This document shows, one piece after another, positions 40,901-53,479 of a DNA stretch of 64,000 nucleotides. This DNA is from Stenogyne calaminthoides (lineage: Eukaryota > Streptophyta > Magnoliopsida > Lamiales > Lamiaceae), in assembly GCA_037126765.1 (NCBI GenBank), contig JBBCBC010000027.1, positions 5,294,406 through 5,358,405 on the forward strand, given 5' to 3'. Position numbers and translations under genes: made by a program. The number at the start of each line of letters is the position of its first letter. Within the stretch, counting starts at the first letter, position 1. A model generated the notes under the pieces. That model saw nothing but the letters and a program-made list of their open reading frames with translations. It had not been told where the DNA came from and did not search any database.

Positions 40901-42640
40901 TTATGCGAACAATTTTAAATACAATTGATTAAAGGAAATAGGGTTTCAGTTTATTGAGATTACTTGAGAGCGACCAGGGAGAGTAATTGCTTATGCTACT
41001 ATCATTTCTGTTATACACACATTTAAGAACTTTGTAAATTCTTCTTGTGTTCTATTTCGTTCCCTCATCTTATAAGAAATCATAAAATTTGCACATAGTG
41101 AGGTGATCATCGTTGAATTTTTTGATTGGAGCAGCAACAGCATAGCAGCAGGAAGAGAGTGAACATTTTGAACGGAAAAATCAGAGAAACATTATCCAAA
41201 CATTTTGACACGCCACGCCTGCCAAAATCCCGTGTATTCAATTGTGTTGAGAATCGAAATGCTGAAATTGAACAAAGAAAATTTATAATACCATGTCCAC
41301 AAAATGAAATTTCATTTACCATGTAACAATTCATCCAATTACAAATATATTATTCTTAGGAAAAGCAAAACTACTTGTAACCAAGTGGCCCAAATCATCA
41401 TCAACAACAACAACAAAAATCACCAATGAGGTGCTAATAAGAAAAAAAATTATGTGAATGAATGAGAAATACTTACCAAATTAAGCAAGGACCTAAGGCA
41501 GAGATTATATCATGTTAAAAGAAAAAAACAAATATGCAGAGTAATAATCAGGACAAAGAGAATTTTAAAAAACAAATATGTAACGTTCTGTTTCTCAAGT
41601 TAAGAATATTTTTACTCAAGTACATAAAAATAAAATTATAGAAATAGTAAAAAAAATTCAAAACCATCCTAATAGAAATCAATATAATTGACTACACTTA
41701 ATATCAAAAATCACAAACATAAAACACATGCTGCTTATTAACATTAAAATGGGAAACCATGACTTCAATTTACAGGCAATGAGACCGTCAGGTCGTTAGC
41801 ATCCTAAATCCAGGCTCCATTTGATCAGCCAACACGAAGGAGGCAAGAAGAGACTTATTTTTAAAAAAAAAAAAAAATTAATAGTGTGATAAAATTTGTG
41901 TGTAATTTTTGAATTTAAAATATCGTCAGCATGGAGATTTAAAAAATTTTAATTCGAATTTAAGAATTCGTCATGCAAAAACTACATGATGCAATACACA
42001 AAGATCAGGGTGTGTTTAAATAATAAAAAAATTGATAAGGTAATAAAACTTGAAGCACATACTAAAATCAAATAAATTCCAAAATATAAAATTATATAAA
42101 AGTTCAGTGTATGGAAAAACTTTTATATTAAATATAAAATATAAATAATAATTAAGTTTAAGTTATCAAACCAATAACAGGTACACCATCTTATGCTTGA
42201 TGTGCATAAAATATGAACATTAACGTTGATCTTTAAAAGAGTTGTGTCATTCAGAAATAGTTGTATAGGGCAGGAACACTGATACCTGTTGTATCCGGTT
42301 GGACCATGTGTTGTTGGATGATCTGATTTATAGTTGTCATTCAATTGAATAGTCTAAATAAATGAATAGATATTAAACATGCAAGAATTAAAACTTTTTT
42401 ATTAGGAATTAAATTATAACACTAAAATTCAAGAACCATATACCTTTATGCTATATGATGTGATTGACGACCATTACAATTTGAAAAATGGAAGTAAGTT
42501 GTTTCTGCAGTTAAATTTCTAACATTGTTAATCGAAAAACGTGTTAAATTTAAAACAGGAAAGGCAGTAAAAAATATAAACAAAAGGATAATCACAAATA
42601 ATGAAAAGAAGGATGATATGTCCTAAAAAAACCATAACAT
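37993..42640. other. Gene-poor AT-rich region
   Basis: Over 4.6 kb without a supportable gene. Contains a TATATA/CACACA microsatellite near 38103-38118 and scattered short homopolymers. Short frames (at most about 90 codons) are low-complexity and hydrophobic. A minus-strand frame near 42123-42344 (NDNYKSDHPTTHGPTGYNRY) may be a gene remnant linked to the RPA-like piece but is not recognised. Confidence 0.5.
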
Positions 42641-42649
42641 TTGGAATAT

Positions 42650-43072
42650 TTTTTGCGAGTTGTGGCGGGCACAAAGAAGAAGTCGGGTAGTGGATTCCGC
42701 AAGAAAGTATTTGACGCCCTAATTGATCACCATGTTCTGAAATCTGTGAAAAAGAAATGGAAGAAGTGTTAATTCGATATGAACGAAATTAACTTTGTAA
42801 CCACCGTTGATGAAAATAGTACTTTTAAAAAATAGGTTGAAAAAAAAATTAATTTGTTCATAAGCAGTGAAAATATTGCAGGAATTTTACGTCGATGAAC
42901 ACAAAAAAAATAAAAAAAATACTTACTTGTTCATTAATGAGTATGAGTTCAAAGTAGCACTTTTTTTTGGAATCATCTTTTGATAGAACGATCCAGGAAC
43001 GCAATATCTTAACTTTGACCCTCCATTTCTTTACATAGATTAATAGCATCTAAAAATGAGTATTCTGATGCC
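42650..43072 (-). pseudogene. RPA1-like OB-fold fragment
   Basis: On the minus strand, ATG at about 43071 opens MASEYSFLDAINLCK, then in another frame KKWRVKVKILRSWIVLSKDD and CYFELILINEQ up to a donor-like gtaagt. A second piece (about 42800-42650) reads like VKKSL-type OB-fold continuation with a broken frame. The pattern (SFLD.I, W.VKV.ILR.W, FELILI.E) is that of the first DNA-binding OB fold of plant replication protein A 70-kDa subunits, which also accompany or are captured by Helitrons. No zinc-finger C-terminus is seen. Fragmentary; family call moderate. Confidence 0.5.
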
Positions 43073-43259
43073 ATAATCAAATAATTGTTTAAGCAAATTA
43101 ATATTGAAGGCGTTTGTAAAATTGGGACCGGCAAAAAAACAAACTATAAATAAGCATGATTCTGTACAAAAATGGCCTGCACGATAATAACGGGTGGTTG
43201 TAGATAAAGTTTATTAACAGAAGTTTATCTTTATTCAAATTGAAATGGGTTTTTCTACG

Positions 43260-43286
43260 GTCAGGAACGACTTCGCCCTTCCTGAC
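43260..43286. repeat. GTCAGGAA/TTCCTGAC hairpin (left copy)
   Basis: Perfect 8-bp stem GTCAGGAA...TTCCTGAC with an 11-base loop (43268-43278). The surrounding 60 bases (from attcaaattgaaatggg) reappear in inverted orientation near 63885-63955. Confidence 0.8.
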
Positions 43287-43332
43287 GTCAGACGTCCAAT
43301 AAAAGACTACCACATTGTTGCGAGTCATTTTT

Positions 43333-43699
43333 TGTGGAGAGTATTATGTGGCTAATTTGGTAACAACTCACAAACAAAATGATTAATCGAACAAGAACAC
43401 TGCGGGAAGAACCGTAGTTCTTCCCTGAAATGTGGGTGTAGGTATATAAGTGGAATGAGGGAAACATTCCAGTGTGTGTCCCTTTACAATGAATCGCGGA
43501 GGTCCTTTATATAAAGAGGACCAGCACGACAAATCATAAGCACGACAAATCGTTAAGCACGACAAATCAATAAGCACGACAAGTCGTTAAGCACGACAAG
43601 TCATGTGCATAAAGCATGACAAAACATATGCGTAAGCACGACAAATCACGTGGTCTCGGTGGGACCTGCTGGTCTCGGTGGGACCTGCTGAAATGTGAT
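43333..43699 (+). repeat. Left LTR-like repeat, first part
   Basis: Matches 62419-62795. Interrupted at 43699 by the copia insertion; the remainder is 58177-58250. Contains TATA-like TTTATATAAAGAGG near 43507. Confidence 0.8.
43525..43690. repeat. GCACGACAAATC short tandem repeats
   Basis: About six copies of a 16-18 base unit (aagcacgacaaatcgtt with variants), then two copies of GGTCTCGGTGGGACCTGCT (about 43652-43690). The same array, more diverged, is in the right LTR (about 62598-62755). Confidence 0.9.
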
Positions 43700-45270
43700 T
43701 GTTGGGAAATTTATAGTTTTGATGAAAGTTCCAAAACACATGTAATAGGACCAAATGGACCTGTTAGGTATGAATCGATGTTTACATTATCGCTATAGGA
43801 GACCAAATTGATAATGATTGATAGAACAACCGATGTAATAGATAGGTCGATATTGAGGGGGAACTCAATATGTATAGGTCGATCTCAAGAATCGTAAGAA
43901 AGTCGATATCCGGACAGTATGTAATGCTAAACCAGAATCGGAAGATCGATCGAACCGATCTAGTCGATAACTCACCGAAGTCATGAAGCTCAAACCTCGA
44001 ATACTAGAAGATCGATAACTTCCGTAAGATAAGACCGTAAGACCTACATCGCCGAGTCACCAGCTTGAAGCTAAGTCAACAGCGCCAGAAGACTTATCGT
44101 AGATCGATCGATTCGGTGATCGATCAAAGTCACCATAAGATGAAAACCGATGTTTCATCTTATCATACGCCCGCGATCTAAACAAGAAGAATACCAACCT
44201 CGCTTGAGGAACAACATCGCAAAGCAAGTCTTCCATCCAATAAGGAAGAAACACGTATGAACAGAGCCGATATCATGGATTCGATGTTGCTCTCTCAAAA
44301 CGGCTATAAAATACACATTCACGCTTTTCGCCATGCCGCCTCAAGACGCCGCATCAAGCCCGCAAGTCTATTTAAAATAGCCGAGATTCAAATTGCTTTC
44401 CAAACGGCTCTTTGATCTCAAGGTCTATAAATACGGGATCACACTTCGAGAGTGAAACACGGAAATGCTTGACAAACAAAATAATCAAGAAGCTCAAACT
44501 ATAGTCGATTTCCGCATCGAGAACACAACAACAAGCTTATTTTATATTGTGTTCATCCCATAAGTTCTTAGCAAGAAATCTTTTCATCTAGCTATCAGTC
44601 GCTTGTACGCAAGGAAAGATTTCATAGTTGGAACCTCAACAATCTTACCCAAACCCCAAGTTAGGATAAGTTGTTTAGCAAGATTTCGATCTAGGGTTTC
44701 TAAAGATCGATTTACGGGATCGGTTGAGTGAGAACTCTTAAAACATCTGTTGGTGTATCGCGGTTGACTAACACACTAAACTAAGTCCAAATTCGGTTAA
44801 GTCTGTTAAGTTGGTTAAGTTGGTGCCCCTTGTGAAAGGGAAGAAGGGACGTAGGACCGGGTTTGTCCGAACCACTATAAATCTTGTGGTGCCTTTTATC
44901 GCTTTGATTAATCGCTTCTCACATCGCACAATCTTAAAGCGCATACATATTCTAAAGTTAAGATCGATAGCACCAAGCTTCGATCCGACGGATCTCGATA
45001 TTTCGTAAATCCGATTAAAAAGATAAAACTTGAATCGATTTATACAAACCGGTTTTTCACACGGTAAAACTTAAGCTTCCGAAACATCGCTTAATCCGAT
45101 AGTTACCGAATCGATCCGCTTTCGTGTTCAAGAAGTTGGTTATCGACCAAACCGATTCACTCGCACTCGATCAAAGCATTCGCTTCACACACCGACCAGA
45201 CGAAAAAGTTTTTCGTAAGTCTATTCACCCTCCCCTCTAGACTTCGCTCACATAACCCGCTCGACCTACA
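43700..45270 (+). repeat. 5' LTR of the SIRE-like element
   Basis: About 1571 bp, TGTTGGGAAATTTATAG to TCGACCTACA. A TATA-like ggtctataaatacggg near 44423 matches one in the other LTR near 57330. Confidence 0.88.
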
Positions 45271-45285
45271 AGTGGTATCGAGCGG
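45271..45285 (+). other. Primer binding site of the SIRE-like element
   Basis: AGTGGTATCGAGCGG, close to the initiator-Met tRNA site TGGTATCAGAGC. Confidence 0.75.
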
Positions 45286-45384
45286 TTGGTTCTTCCGACC
45301 AATCGACTCGTGGTCATTGTGGTCAATCGAATCGATTTTGAAAAACCGCTTTTAAAACTCATTCATTTTCCAAAATCACTCAAA

Positions 45385-46800
45385 GATGGATAACACGTCC
45401 CAGATGTATCATGATCTGCCGGAAGTTCTCAATTGATGAGTATGCAGATTGGGCCATATATATGTCCAACCATCTAGGCTCGACAAGGGCGTAATGATGG
45501 AAGTCATCGAGAGAGGACCCATCATCATTTACTACGACAATCCCGGCAGCCGGAGGAGATCCGCACTTTTCCCACCGAAGTCTTGTACGAAAAAGCCCAA
45601 AACGATGGACACGTAAGAAAGAAAATCGCGATACTGACACCATTGCAAGACATATCATCATGAAGACAATGGATAAGGTCACCAAAGAAAAGATTAAGTA
45701 TCTCAAATCAAGCGAAAAGCAATGCGGGATACTCGCCGAGATCTCGCGAGGGAAATGAATCAGATAAAAGACACCGCCTTCGCCGAAACGGTGAAGTTCG
45801 AGAAACCAAGATGCCGCTTAACGAAACCATCAACGAACTCGATGGAAGAATTACAATGTCTATAAACAAGCTTCGAGAACTTGGTAGAGAGATGTCCGAT
45901 AAAGATATCAACTATAAGATCCTAAGGTCTCTCACCAAGAAGTGGGACATGAAGGTCACTTTAATCAAAGATTGCCGTGACATTTCAAGAATAAAACCTA
46001 GTAGCTTGTTCTTGAGTCTTAAAGCTCACGAAGTTCGACTGATTGAAAGAGGTCCAAGCCGATGAAGACGAGGTCCCCAATAAAACCTCGACTTCAAAAA
46101 TCGGGCTTGCTTTCAAGGCAAACCAAGAGAATAGTAACAAAGGCCAATGAACCCATTGGAAATATATTAAGTCAGTAGAACAGATCGCTGCTTTACCGGT
46201 AGCTTGAGAAGTCGATATACAACTTGGTAAGTATCAAGATTTTATAAGGACTATCAACATAGCCGAGATTTAGATAGAGATCGCATAATGATCTCCGAAA
46301 AGAACCGATCCGATGATCGGAGGATCACAGAGATGAAAGGGAAAGAGATAGTCGACGGGCGAAGGAAGAGATAACCAATCGATAGAAGAAACTCGACTAC
46401 TATCGAAGGGAAATCACCGATAGGTCATACAGACGAGTGATTCACCCGAAGGAAAGGAACGGTGGATCAAGGAGCGCGCTTCAATCAGAGAAGCCAGTCA
46501 CTATAGCACGATCGCCTGCACTGACGCCGAGAGAGAGGGAAGAAAAGAGAACAAAAGAGAGCAACGCTTATAGAGACAGTAAGAGCCATGGTTGCCGATA
46601 CGCCGAATCGACGATTCCTATCTCGCCTCCGAGGACTCCGGATACCCTCAGAAGACTTCGCCGATCAAGAAAGGCCGACTTCTATGAAAATGAAGATCTG
46701 ATATTCTCGCCGACGATGATGAACTCTCGCCGATGGCCGTGGAGGACCAAATTCGAGGTAACCTCCAAACCCGCTTGCTCGCTTTTACACTGCTATCATT
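45385..46800 (+). pseudogene. SIRE-like gag (UBN2-type), decayed
   Basis: Starts near the ATG at 45385 (MDNTSQMYHDLPEVLN). The clearest piece is 45811-46065: ETINELDGRITMSINKLREL, then DINYKILRSLTKKWDMKVT and SSLFLSLKAHEVRL, the core of the copia gag (UBN2) domain. The C-terminal half is charged, and a zinc knuckle is not readable. Frameshifts throughout. Confidence 0.82.
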
Positions 46801-47935
46801 AGACACCCGGCGAGATCGACCGCAAATTTCTACTCAGAGAGCAATTGCTTGAAGATCTCTCCAATGCAAGAGAAACTTATGCTATTGTGGAAGTTCGAGA
46901 ATGATAAGCCGAGGACCGTAAATAATCACCAAGTCAAGAAAATGATCTCGTAAAAGCCTCCCAACTTAGATCACCGAACCGCCGTATGAATCGAGGAATT
47001 TAAAATTCTCGGTTAAAGCTTCGACAGAAAAGCAGATCAAAGATCGATGGAAATTAACGTAAAGCAAGTTCGATGACTTCAAAATCTTGCAAGCAAAATT
47101 CGGCGAGCTATTCCGAATGCATGAAAGTCCGAAATCCTCCGAGGATAATCTGCGTAAAGAAAATAGATGTTTTTTCAAAATCATCTCAAACCGTTAAAGA
47201 CATGAACGCCTATTTTCTAATAAAGATTGATAAGGAGGACTTGGCTATGAGAAACCCTCCACATCCTCAAAAGCCCCGACCGATTCATCTCGGAAAGGTG
47301 TAATCGCATTTAATTTCAAAAAGATACACCAAAAGCTAAACTTGTATCTAATAGGGTAAGAGACCGCTGAGCGGTAAGGCAAGTGCCTAACCGTAAGCGG
47401 AACGTAATGGACCCCAACCGGTAAAGCATCACCGAGGAATCAACCAAGAACCCAGTTCTTCCGAAGAGACCTCAACCCGATCAACAGATCGAATCGTAAA
47501 AGACAACCTACAAAAGGGAAGTCTAATCGAGACCCAAATAAGGTCACCGCCTAATAAGCATGCTTCGTAAACCGCGAAAACCATCTATGCGAAAAAGGAT
47601 ATGAATCTTTTGATGGTAGCAAATGCATCTACCCCTATAGTCGAAATTTAGGTCACCAGACCAACCACACCGATAAAAAAGAAGACAAACCGAAAAGTTA
47701 AATCATAAGTCTTCTAAGTCATCCAAGGTTCACACAAGTAATCATACAAATCGAAAAGATACGAGGATAAGTATGATTATGTTGACAGTATGGGAGACAA
47801 ATCAGCCTTCGATCCGACCGATCACAATAGAAGTGCTCGCTTTGTATGATCCCCAAATCCAAACCTAACCCCTCAGACCCAATCCGAAAGGGGTACCTAA
47901 AGCCCGATCCGATTGCAGTTCGCGTGGGTCCGCCA
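46801..47935 (+). pseudogene. Gag-pol linker region, decayed
   Basis: Coding-like but broken. Pieces such as SEDNLRKENRCF-type charged stretches suggest the gag C-terminus and the linker to protease. No domain is securely identified. Confidence 0.5.
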
Positions 47936-50900
47936 ACAAAGAGGTGTGCAAGCAACTATCCGGTACATCGATAGTGGATGCTCAAGGCACATGATCGAAG
48001 CAAACATCTCCTCGCCTTACATAGAAATGTAAAAGGCCCGCGTGTACTTTTTCGGTGATGATAACTTTGGTTATACCAAAGGGTTCTAACCTTAGAGAAT
48101 GATGATGTACAAGTAACCGAGTCTCGTGATGTCGAAGGTCCAAGCACAACCTATTATCGGTTTCACAATTCATGCGACAACGATTCAAGGTGTTGAGTTC
48201 TCGACCGATCAATGCACTATCAAGAATCGAAATCACCAACGATTTTTGCTAATCGGTTCAAGAAAAGGGACGATCTACACAAACCGATTGGAATAGTTTG
48301 TCCAAGAAATGCGTGCTCGATTGTTAAGAGTTCCAAAAGTAGCAGAATTGGCTCTGCACAAAAAGAATGAGCCATCCGAACTTTAAAACTCTTAATAAGA
48401 TAAATAGGATGTCTCTAGTGGAAGGACTTCCAAATGAAGTGTTCTCAAAGGATCGATATGTACCGCATGTCGGAAGGGAAAACAGTCAAAGCTTCATTCA
48501 AAGGAATTTCCTGACCAAAGATCCAAAGAAAGTATCGCAAATTCTTCATATGGATCTGTTTTTGGACCGCTTACACCATCTCATTCAACGACGAATACAC
48601 TCTCGTAATCGTGGATGACTATTCCAAGTTTACAGGTTATATTCTTACATAAGAAGAATGAGACGACAACCAAGATACCCGAGCCGCTAAGAAGATTACA
48701 AAATGAGAAGTGGTGTCACCAGAGTAAAAATCGACGATAAAGGTACGCAATTTCAACTCTTTTTATTACCGATTTTTTTTCTAAGTTTGGTATACAAAGA
48801 TGAAACATCACCGCGAGGACGCCACAACAATGAATGGAGTAAAATGAACGGAGAAACGAACTCTCAAAGAAGTTCGCCGAACAATGTTAAATTTAACATG
48901 CGATACCAAACCGCTTTCAAGCGTATAATCAACACCGCATGCCATACACGTAATAGATGTCTCCCGACTAAGGCTCACTACAAAACACCCTATGAACTAT
49001 GGAAGGGGCGTAAAACCTCGTGTTTTTACTTCCATGTTTTTGGGCGCAAGTGTTTTATACACAATAATGGGAAAAGTCACTTGAAGACTTTTGAGGCCAA
49101 GTCCGATGAGGGTATATTTCTAGGGTATTCCTCATCTAGCAAAGCTTTCGTGGTCTACAACAAACTAACCCTAGTTGTGGAAGAAACACCCCATGTACCT
49201 TTTGATGAAGCATCTTCTCGATCAAGAGAAATCAGCTTCGTAACAAGAAGTACCGATCTACCGTAACCTCGATATTCGTAAAATGGATCACCTAACGATC
49301 AAGGAAAAAGGATCGTAAATCAGATTAATTTACATTCCGTATCTAGTGATTCACCGATCAATCGATCCTAAGGTACGAACAACCGCCGATGAAAAAGTCG
49401 ATTCACCGAGATAAGAAGAATCGAACCATCCGGCCAGGGAACTCTGAAGTTCTCACGAAACGTACATCATCGCCACATGATGATTCCAACATCACCGAGA
49501 CTTGTTCTTATCAAGTGACCATAACCCTCAAGACCACTCCCAATCGCTAGCAGAATAAGATTTTATCGTAAACGACGATGTTCTCAAAACCGACGCAAAT
49601 CGTAAATCGTATGACCCGATAACCAAATATCCAACCGATCCGATAATCGGAGACCCGCCTCGATAAAATTAAAACTAGACATCGATTGGTGAAAGTGCCA
49701 TGTATTGTCAAGTATCCGCCTATGAAGGAACCATCTACAATAGAGGAAGCATTACAAGACGAAACCGGATTCTAGCCATGCGCAGGAGGAAGCCGAAATA
49801 GCCGAGAGAAATGAAGTTTGGGAACTAGTAGACGTAACCAGTCATCAAGACGAATTGGCACGAAATGGATCTTCAAGAACAAGAGAGATGAGAAAAATGT
49901 TATCACCGTAAATAAGGCAAGACTTGTTGCTAAGGGGTATTCACAATCGGGGAATTGATTACGATGAGACCTTTGCACCGCCGCCGCTTTGAAGCCATTC
50001 GACTAAGCTTACTTATGCTTCCCACGAGGGTTCATCGGTATCGATGGACGAAAGAGTGCTTTCTTAAACGGGGTACTAAGCAGAGGAAGTTTATGTCGAA
50101 CAACCTCCGTGCTTTGAAAAGGGCAACCAAGTGTATCGTTTAAGAAAAGCTCTTTATGGTTCGAACAGTTCCATGAGCCCGGTATGATACACTCTCTCGT
50201 TCTTGATTGAAAGTGGGTTCACTAAAGGAACAAAGGGACGTAACCTTATTCGAATAGAAGATGGAGAAGATATTCTCGATGGTTCGATTTACGTGGATCG
50301 ACATCATCTTCTGATCTCCTAACAAGAGCCTATGTGAAAGATTCAAAGAACCGATGCAAGGGAAATTCGAGATGTCCATGATGGGTCGATGAATTACTTT
50401 CTAGGTCTCCAAGTTAAACAAAGTACGTATGGATATTCATCTCGCCAAGCAAAAATACACTAGAATCTATCGGCTAAGTTTGGAGTTCAAAATAGTAAAG
50501 GAAGCCAAAATTCCTATGATGATTTGGATTCAAGATGGATCCGATTTATACCGGTCGAAAAACAAATCGTAAGAATATAGGGCTCTCATTGATCTCTATT
50601 ATACCCGACTACCAAAGCAGACCGGATATCACTTTTTGCAAAGAGGTGTATGTGCAAGATTTCAAGCAAATCCAATGATCACCACCTAGAAGCCAGCCTA
50701 AGCGGATTTTAAGTATCTGAAGGAACAATAAACCTTGGTTTATTCTACCCATCGATGATAATCTAGAGCTTAGTGGGTATTCTCGATTCGACATGGAGGT
50801 TGCAAGATCGACATAAAATCAACCTCGCGAATATGTCGGTTCTTAGAAAGAAAAAGCGATCTCGTGGTTTTCAAAGAAGGCACATCGGGCCATACATCTA

Positions 50901-51300
50901 CAACCGGGCAGAATATATGGTCAGCAGAAGTCGTTGTTCCCAATCGCCTGCTCAGCTCGATCGGCGGTGGGATTACAACATTGTAGCTAAGAACGCATCT
51001 ATATTCTCGCGATGATAATAGTCTTTATTGCAATCACTCGTAATCCTGGTTCTACATACAAGATGCAAGCATGTGGATGTCGACACCACTTTATAAGAGA
51101 TCACGCTGAAAAAGAAGAATATCGAATGGAAAAGATTCATACCGATATACGTATATCGATATTCTAACCAAGCCACTAGTGAGATCGATTCGAGATTTAT
51201 GCAATGAGCTAGACTTCTAGATCTTGGAGAAATGTCACCAAAATGTTTGATGGAATGTTCTCCGTAACTAAATTTGGTTAAGAGACTAACCATCGAGAGA
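47936..51300 (+). pseudogene. SIRE-like pol (protease, integrase, RT, RNase H), decayed
   Basis: Protease: YIDSGCSRHMIEAN at about 47965-48005, then FGDDNFGYTKG. Integrase zinc region about 48360-48480 (SHPNFKTLNKINRMSLVEGL) and core about 48500-48900 (ILHMDLF, DDYSK). The best-preserved integrase piece is in 48703-49266 (NTACHTRNRCLPTKAHYKTP, YELWKGRK, SDEGIFLGYSSSSKAFVVYN). RT about 49800-50460 (WELVD, GIDYDETFAP, WIDIIF near the YVDDI position, MNYFLGLQVKQS). RNase H and tail about 50900-51290 (AEYMVSRS, HVDVRHHFIRDHAEKKNIE, LTKPLV). Frameshifts every 50-150 bases prevent any product. Confidence 0.88.
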
Positions 51301-53185
51301 AATCGATTGAGTTTGGTATCTTAATCGATCTCAAGAGATCGATAAGCAAAAATCGATCGACTTACACGCTACCGGATCCAAAGGAATCGACGATTTTAGT
51401 TTATCGATTTAAAGTCTATCGCTTTAAAGGAACTGACGATTCAAGGTTTATCGATTAAAGGAAAATGCTCGGTTTAAAGGATTATCCGATTAAATCAATT
51501 TGGTTATAGTATTTCTTTGTGAATCGATTTAATTGATATTCAACAAGCAAGATTCGTAGATTAAGAGCTAACAATCGATAAGAAAAGGTGAATTTACACA
51601 ACGATGAAATAATGTAACTTTTCATTGATAAAAACCCGGCGGTGAGGTTACATTACGAAGTTACAAGTACAAGAAGACCCGGAGGTCAAGACATAAATGT
51701 TAACCAAAATCCTAAACCTATAACCCTAAACCTTTCATCCTAACCCCCCAAGGAAGGAAAAGAGAGAGATTTTAAACTCTCATTTTCCCCCACTTAACAA
51801 GGGGTGAGAAAGGCTTTTAAAGAACGTAATCCCAAGGCGGTCGCAAAAGTCAAGATCAAGAAAAATGGAGCGACAAATGCCTTTGATAGGATTCTTAAGC
51901 CCGAGCCCTAAAAGGAAGAGTAAGAGGGCTCTCCAACAGTTAAATGGAGGAGCACGTGCCAAAGAGTTGGTCGTCAGATCTCATGGGCACATGTGTCGCG
52001 ATATTTTATACCGCATCAAGTCCGATGGTTCCGTTACGCCATCCGATAGACACACAAGGTGCATACTGGTTAGGAGAAGTGTCTTCTCGGGCTTGCAACA
52101 AAGAGATCCGCCGCCTCGGTGGTAGAGAAGCTTTGCGGCAAAGAATCGTGATGTGAAATCAAGATGATGAAGAAAACAAAGAATAAGGGATGCAAATGGT
52201 TGATTTGAGAAGGTGAAACCATATAAAAGGGTGTAAAAGTGTTTGCCTAAGTCTCACCGAAAACAAGGGTTCACCAAGATACATGATTCTTACAAAGAAG
52301 ATAAGTATGGTGAATGGGTGATGTTGTGTAAAACATTGGTCCAATTTATAGAGGCCAAGAAGGATGCAAATGCAATTTCCATTTCAAGAAGCCTATCCGA
52401 GAAATTTGCATCAAAAGCGACAAATGTAGAAATCACGCGACCGATAATTGGATAAATTTACGGTTGATTGACATATCGAGAGATTCGCACGATATTTACG
52501 CATGTCAATTCACGCCTACTTAGGAATAGAAGCTACTACTCAAGACTAAGTTTTGGCGGTAACACTTATCCCAAGAATCGCTTAATCTGAAAAGAATCGA
52601 TGAGGTCAACCAAAATCTGACATTTACGAGCATGATCGATGAGAGAGATCACCGAGCTTGAAACTCCAACAAATCGATATATCACTTGTAAATAAATATC
52701 ACCAAGGAACTTCAACCGATCAAGGAAGGATCAAAAGGAAATCGACGATTAAGGAAAGATCACCTAAGCTTGAAGTTTCAACAAATCGATGCAATCGAGA
52801 AGATCGCTTGAAAGGATCACTTAAAATTTCTTAAGGCTTAAAGTGCATGATTAAGATCAACAAGTGGAATCAACATTGACAAGTAATATCGACCGACATA
52901 ATATCACCAACCGTGATCACGATCTCTTTTCTCTTGTTCTTTACTTATTTATCTGATCGTGATCCGATATTATTTGCCTTTTTATCGCATCCACTATCCT
53001 TGTGACGTGTGCTCGCAAATCATTTAACGCGACGCGTGGGGTACATGTATTAACCGCTATTTGATCGTGCTTTTTAAATCCAAAAGTTTTTTGTACGCGT
53101 ATCTTTTTCGACCCTACGATCAAAACCGCTAAATCTGAGCGCATAATCTTTTTCAAAACGCTTTGATCTTCAAAATCTTGTCTTA
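51301..53185 (+). other. Non-coding 3' internal zone of the SIRE-like element
   Basis: Rich in repeated ATCGAT-type words, with no recognisable domain. 51600-51760 has gataaaaacccgg and a CCCTAAACC stretch. Serves as spacer between pol and the third coding-like region. Confidence 0.5.
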
Positions 53186-53200
53186 TTGTTCCCTCCGCCT

Positions 53201-53210
53201 ATATATAAGA
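53201..53210 (+). promoter_or_regulatory. TATA box ahead of the third coding-like region
   Basis: CTATATATAA is a strong plant TATA match. Downstream sequence is CT-rich with several ATG codons, and the coding-like region begins about 240-300 bases later. Confidence 0.45.
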
Positions 53211-53479
53211 TTCATCAAACCCTACCAGAGTTTTTCTTCGCTTTCACAAACTTGCATTATTTTCAATCAAAAACTTCAAATTTTCTCTATAAGTTTCAAA
53301 ACGATTTCTTAGAGTTCAAAATCTTCTCTCGAAAATTTGAATCGCAATATTTTCATTTAAGCTTAATGATGAATCTCTTTTCCGTTAAAAACTTTGTTTT
53401 TCAAAAGTTGTTTTTCGAATTTATGCTTCATTGCCTTTTGTTTTTTTCCAAGATGATGATATTGATATTGATTATGCAC

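Noticed and set aside
43528..43655. A CRISPR-like array of GCACGACAAATC repeats
   Set aside because: Units are adjacent without unique spacers, inside an LTR-like repeat of a plant genome.
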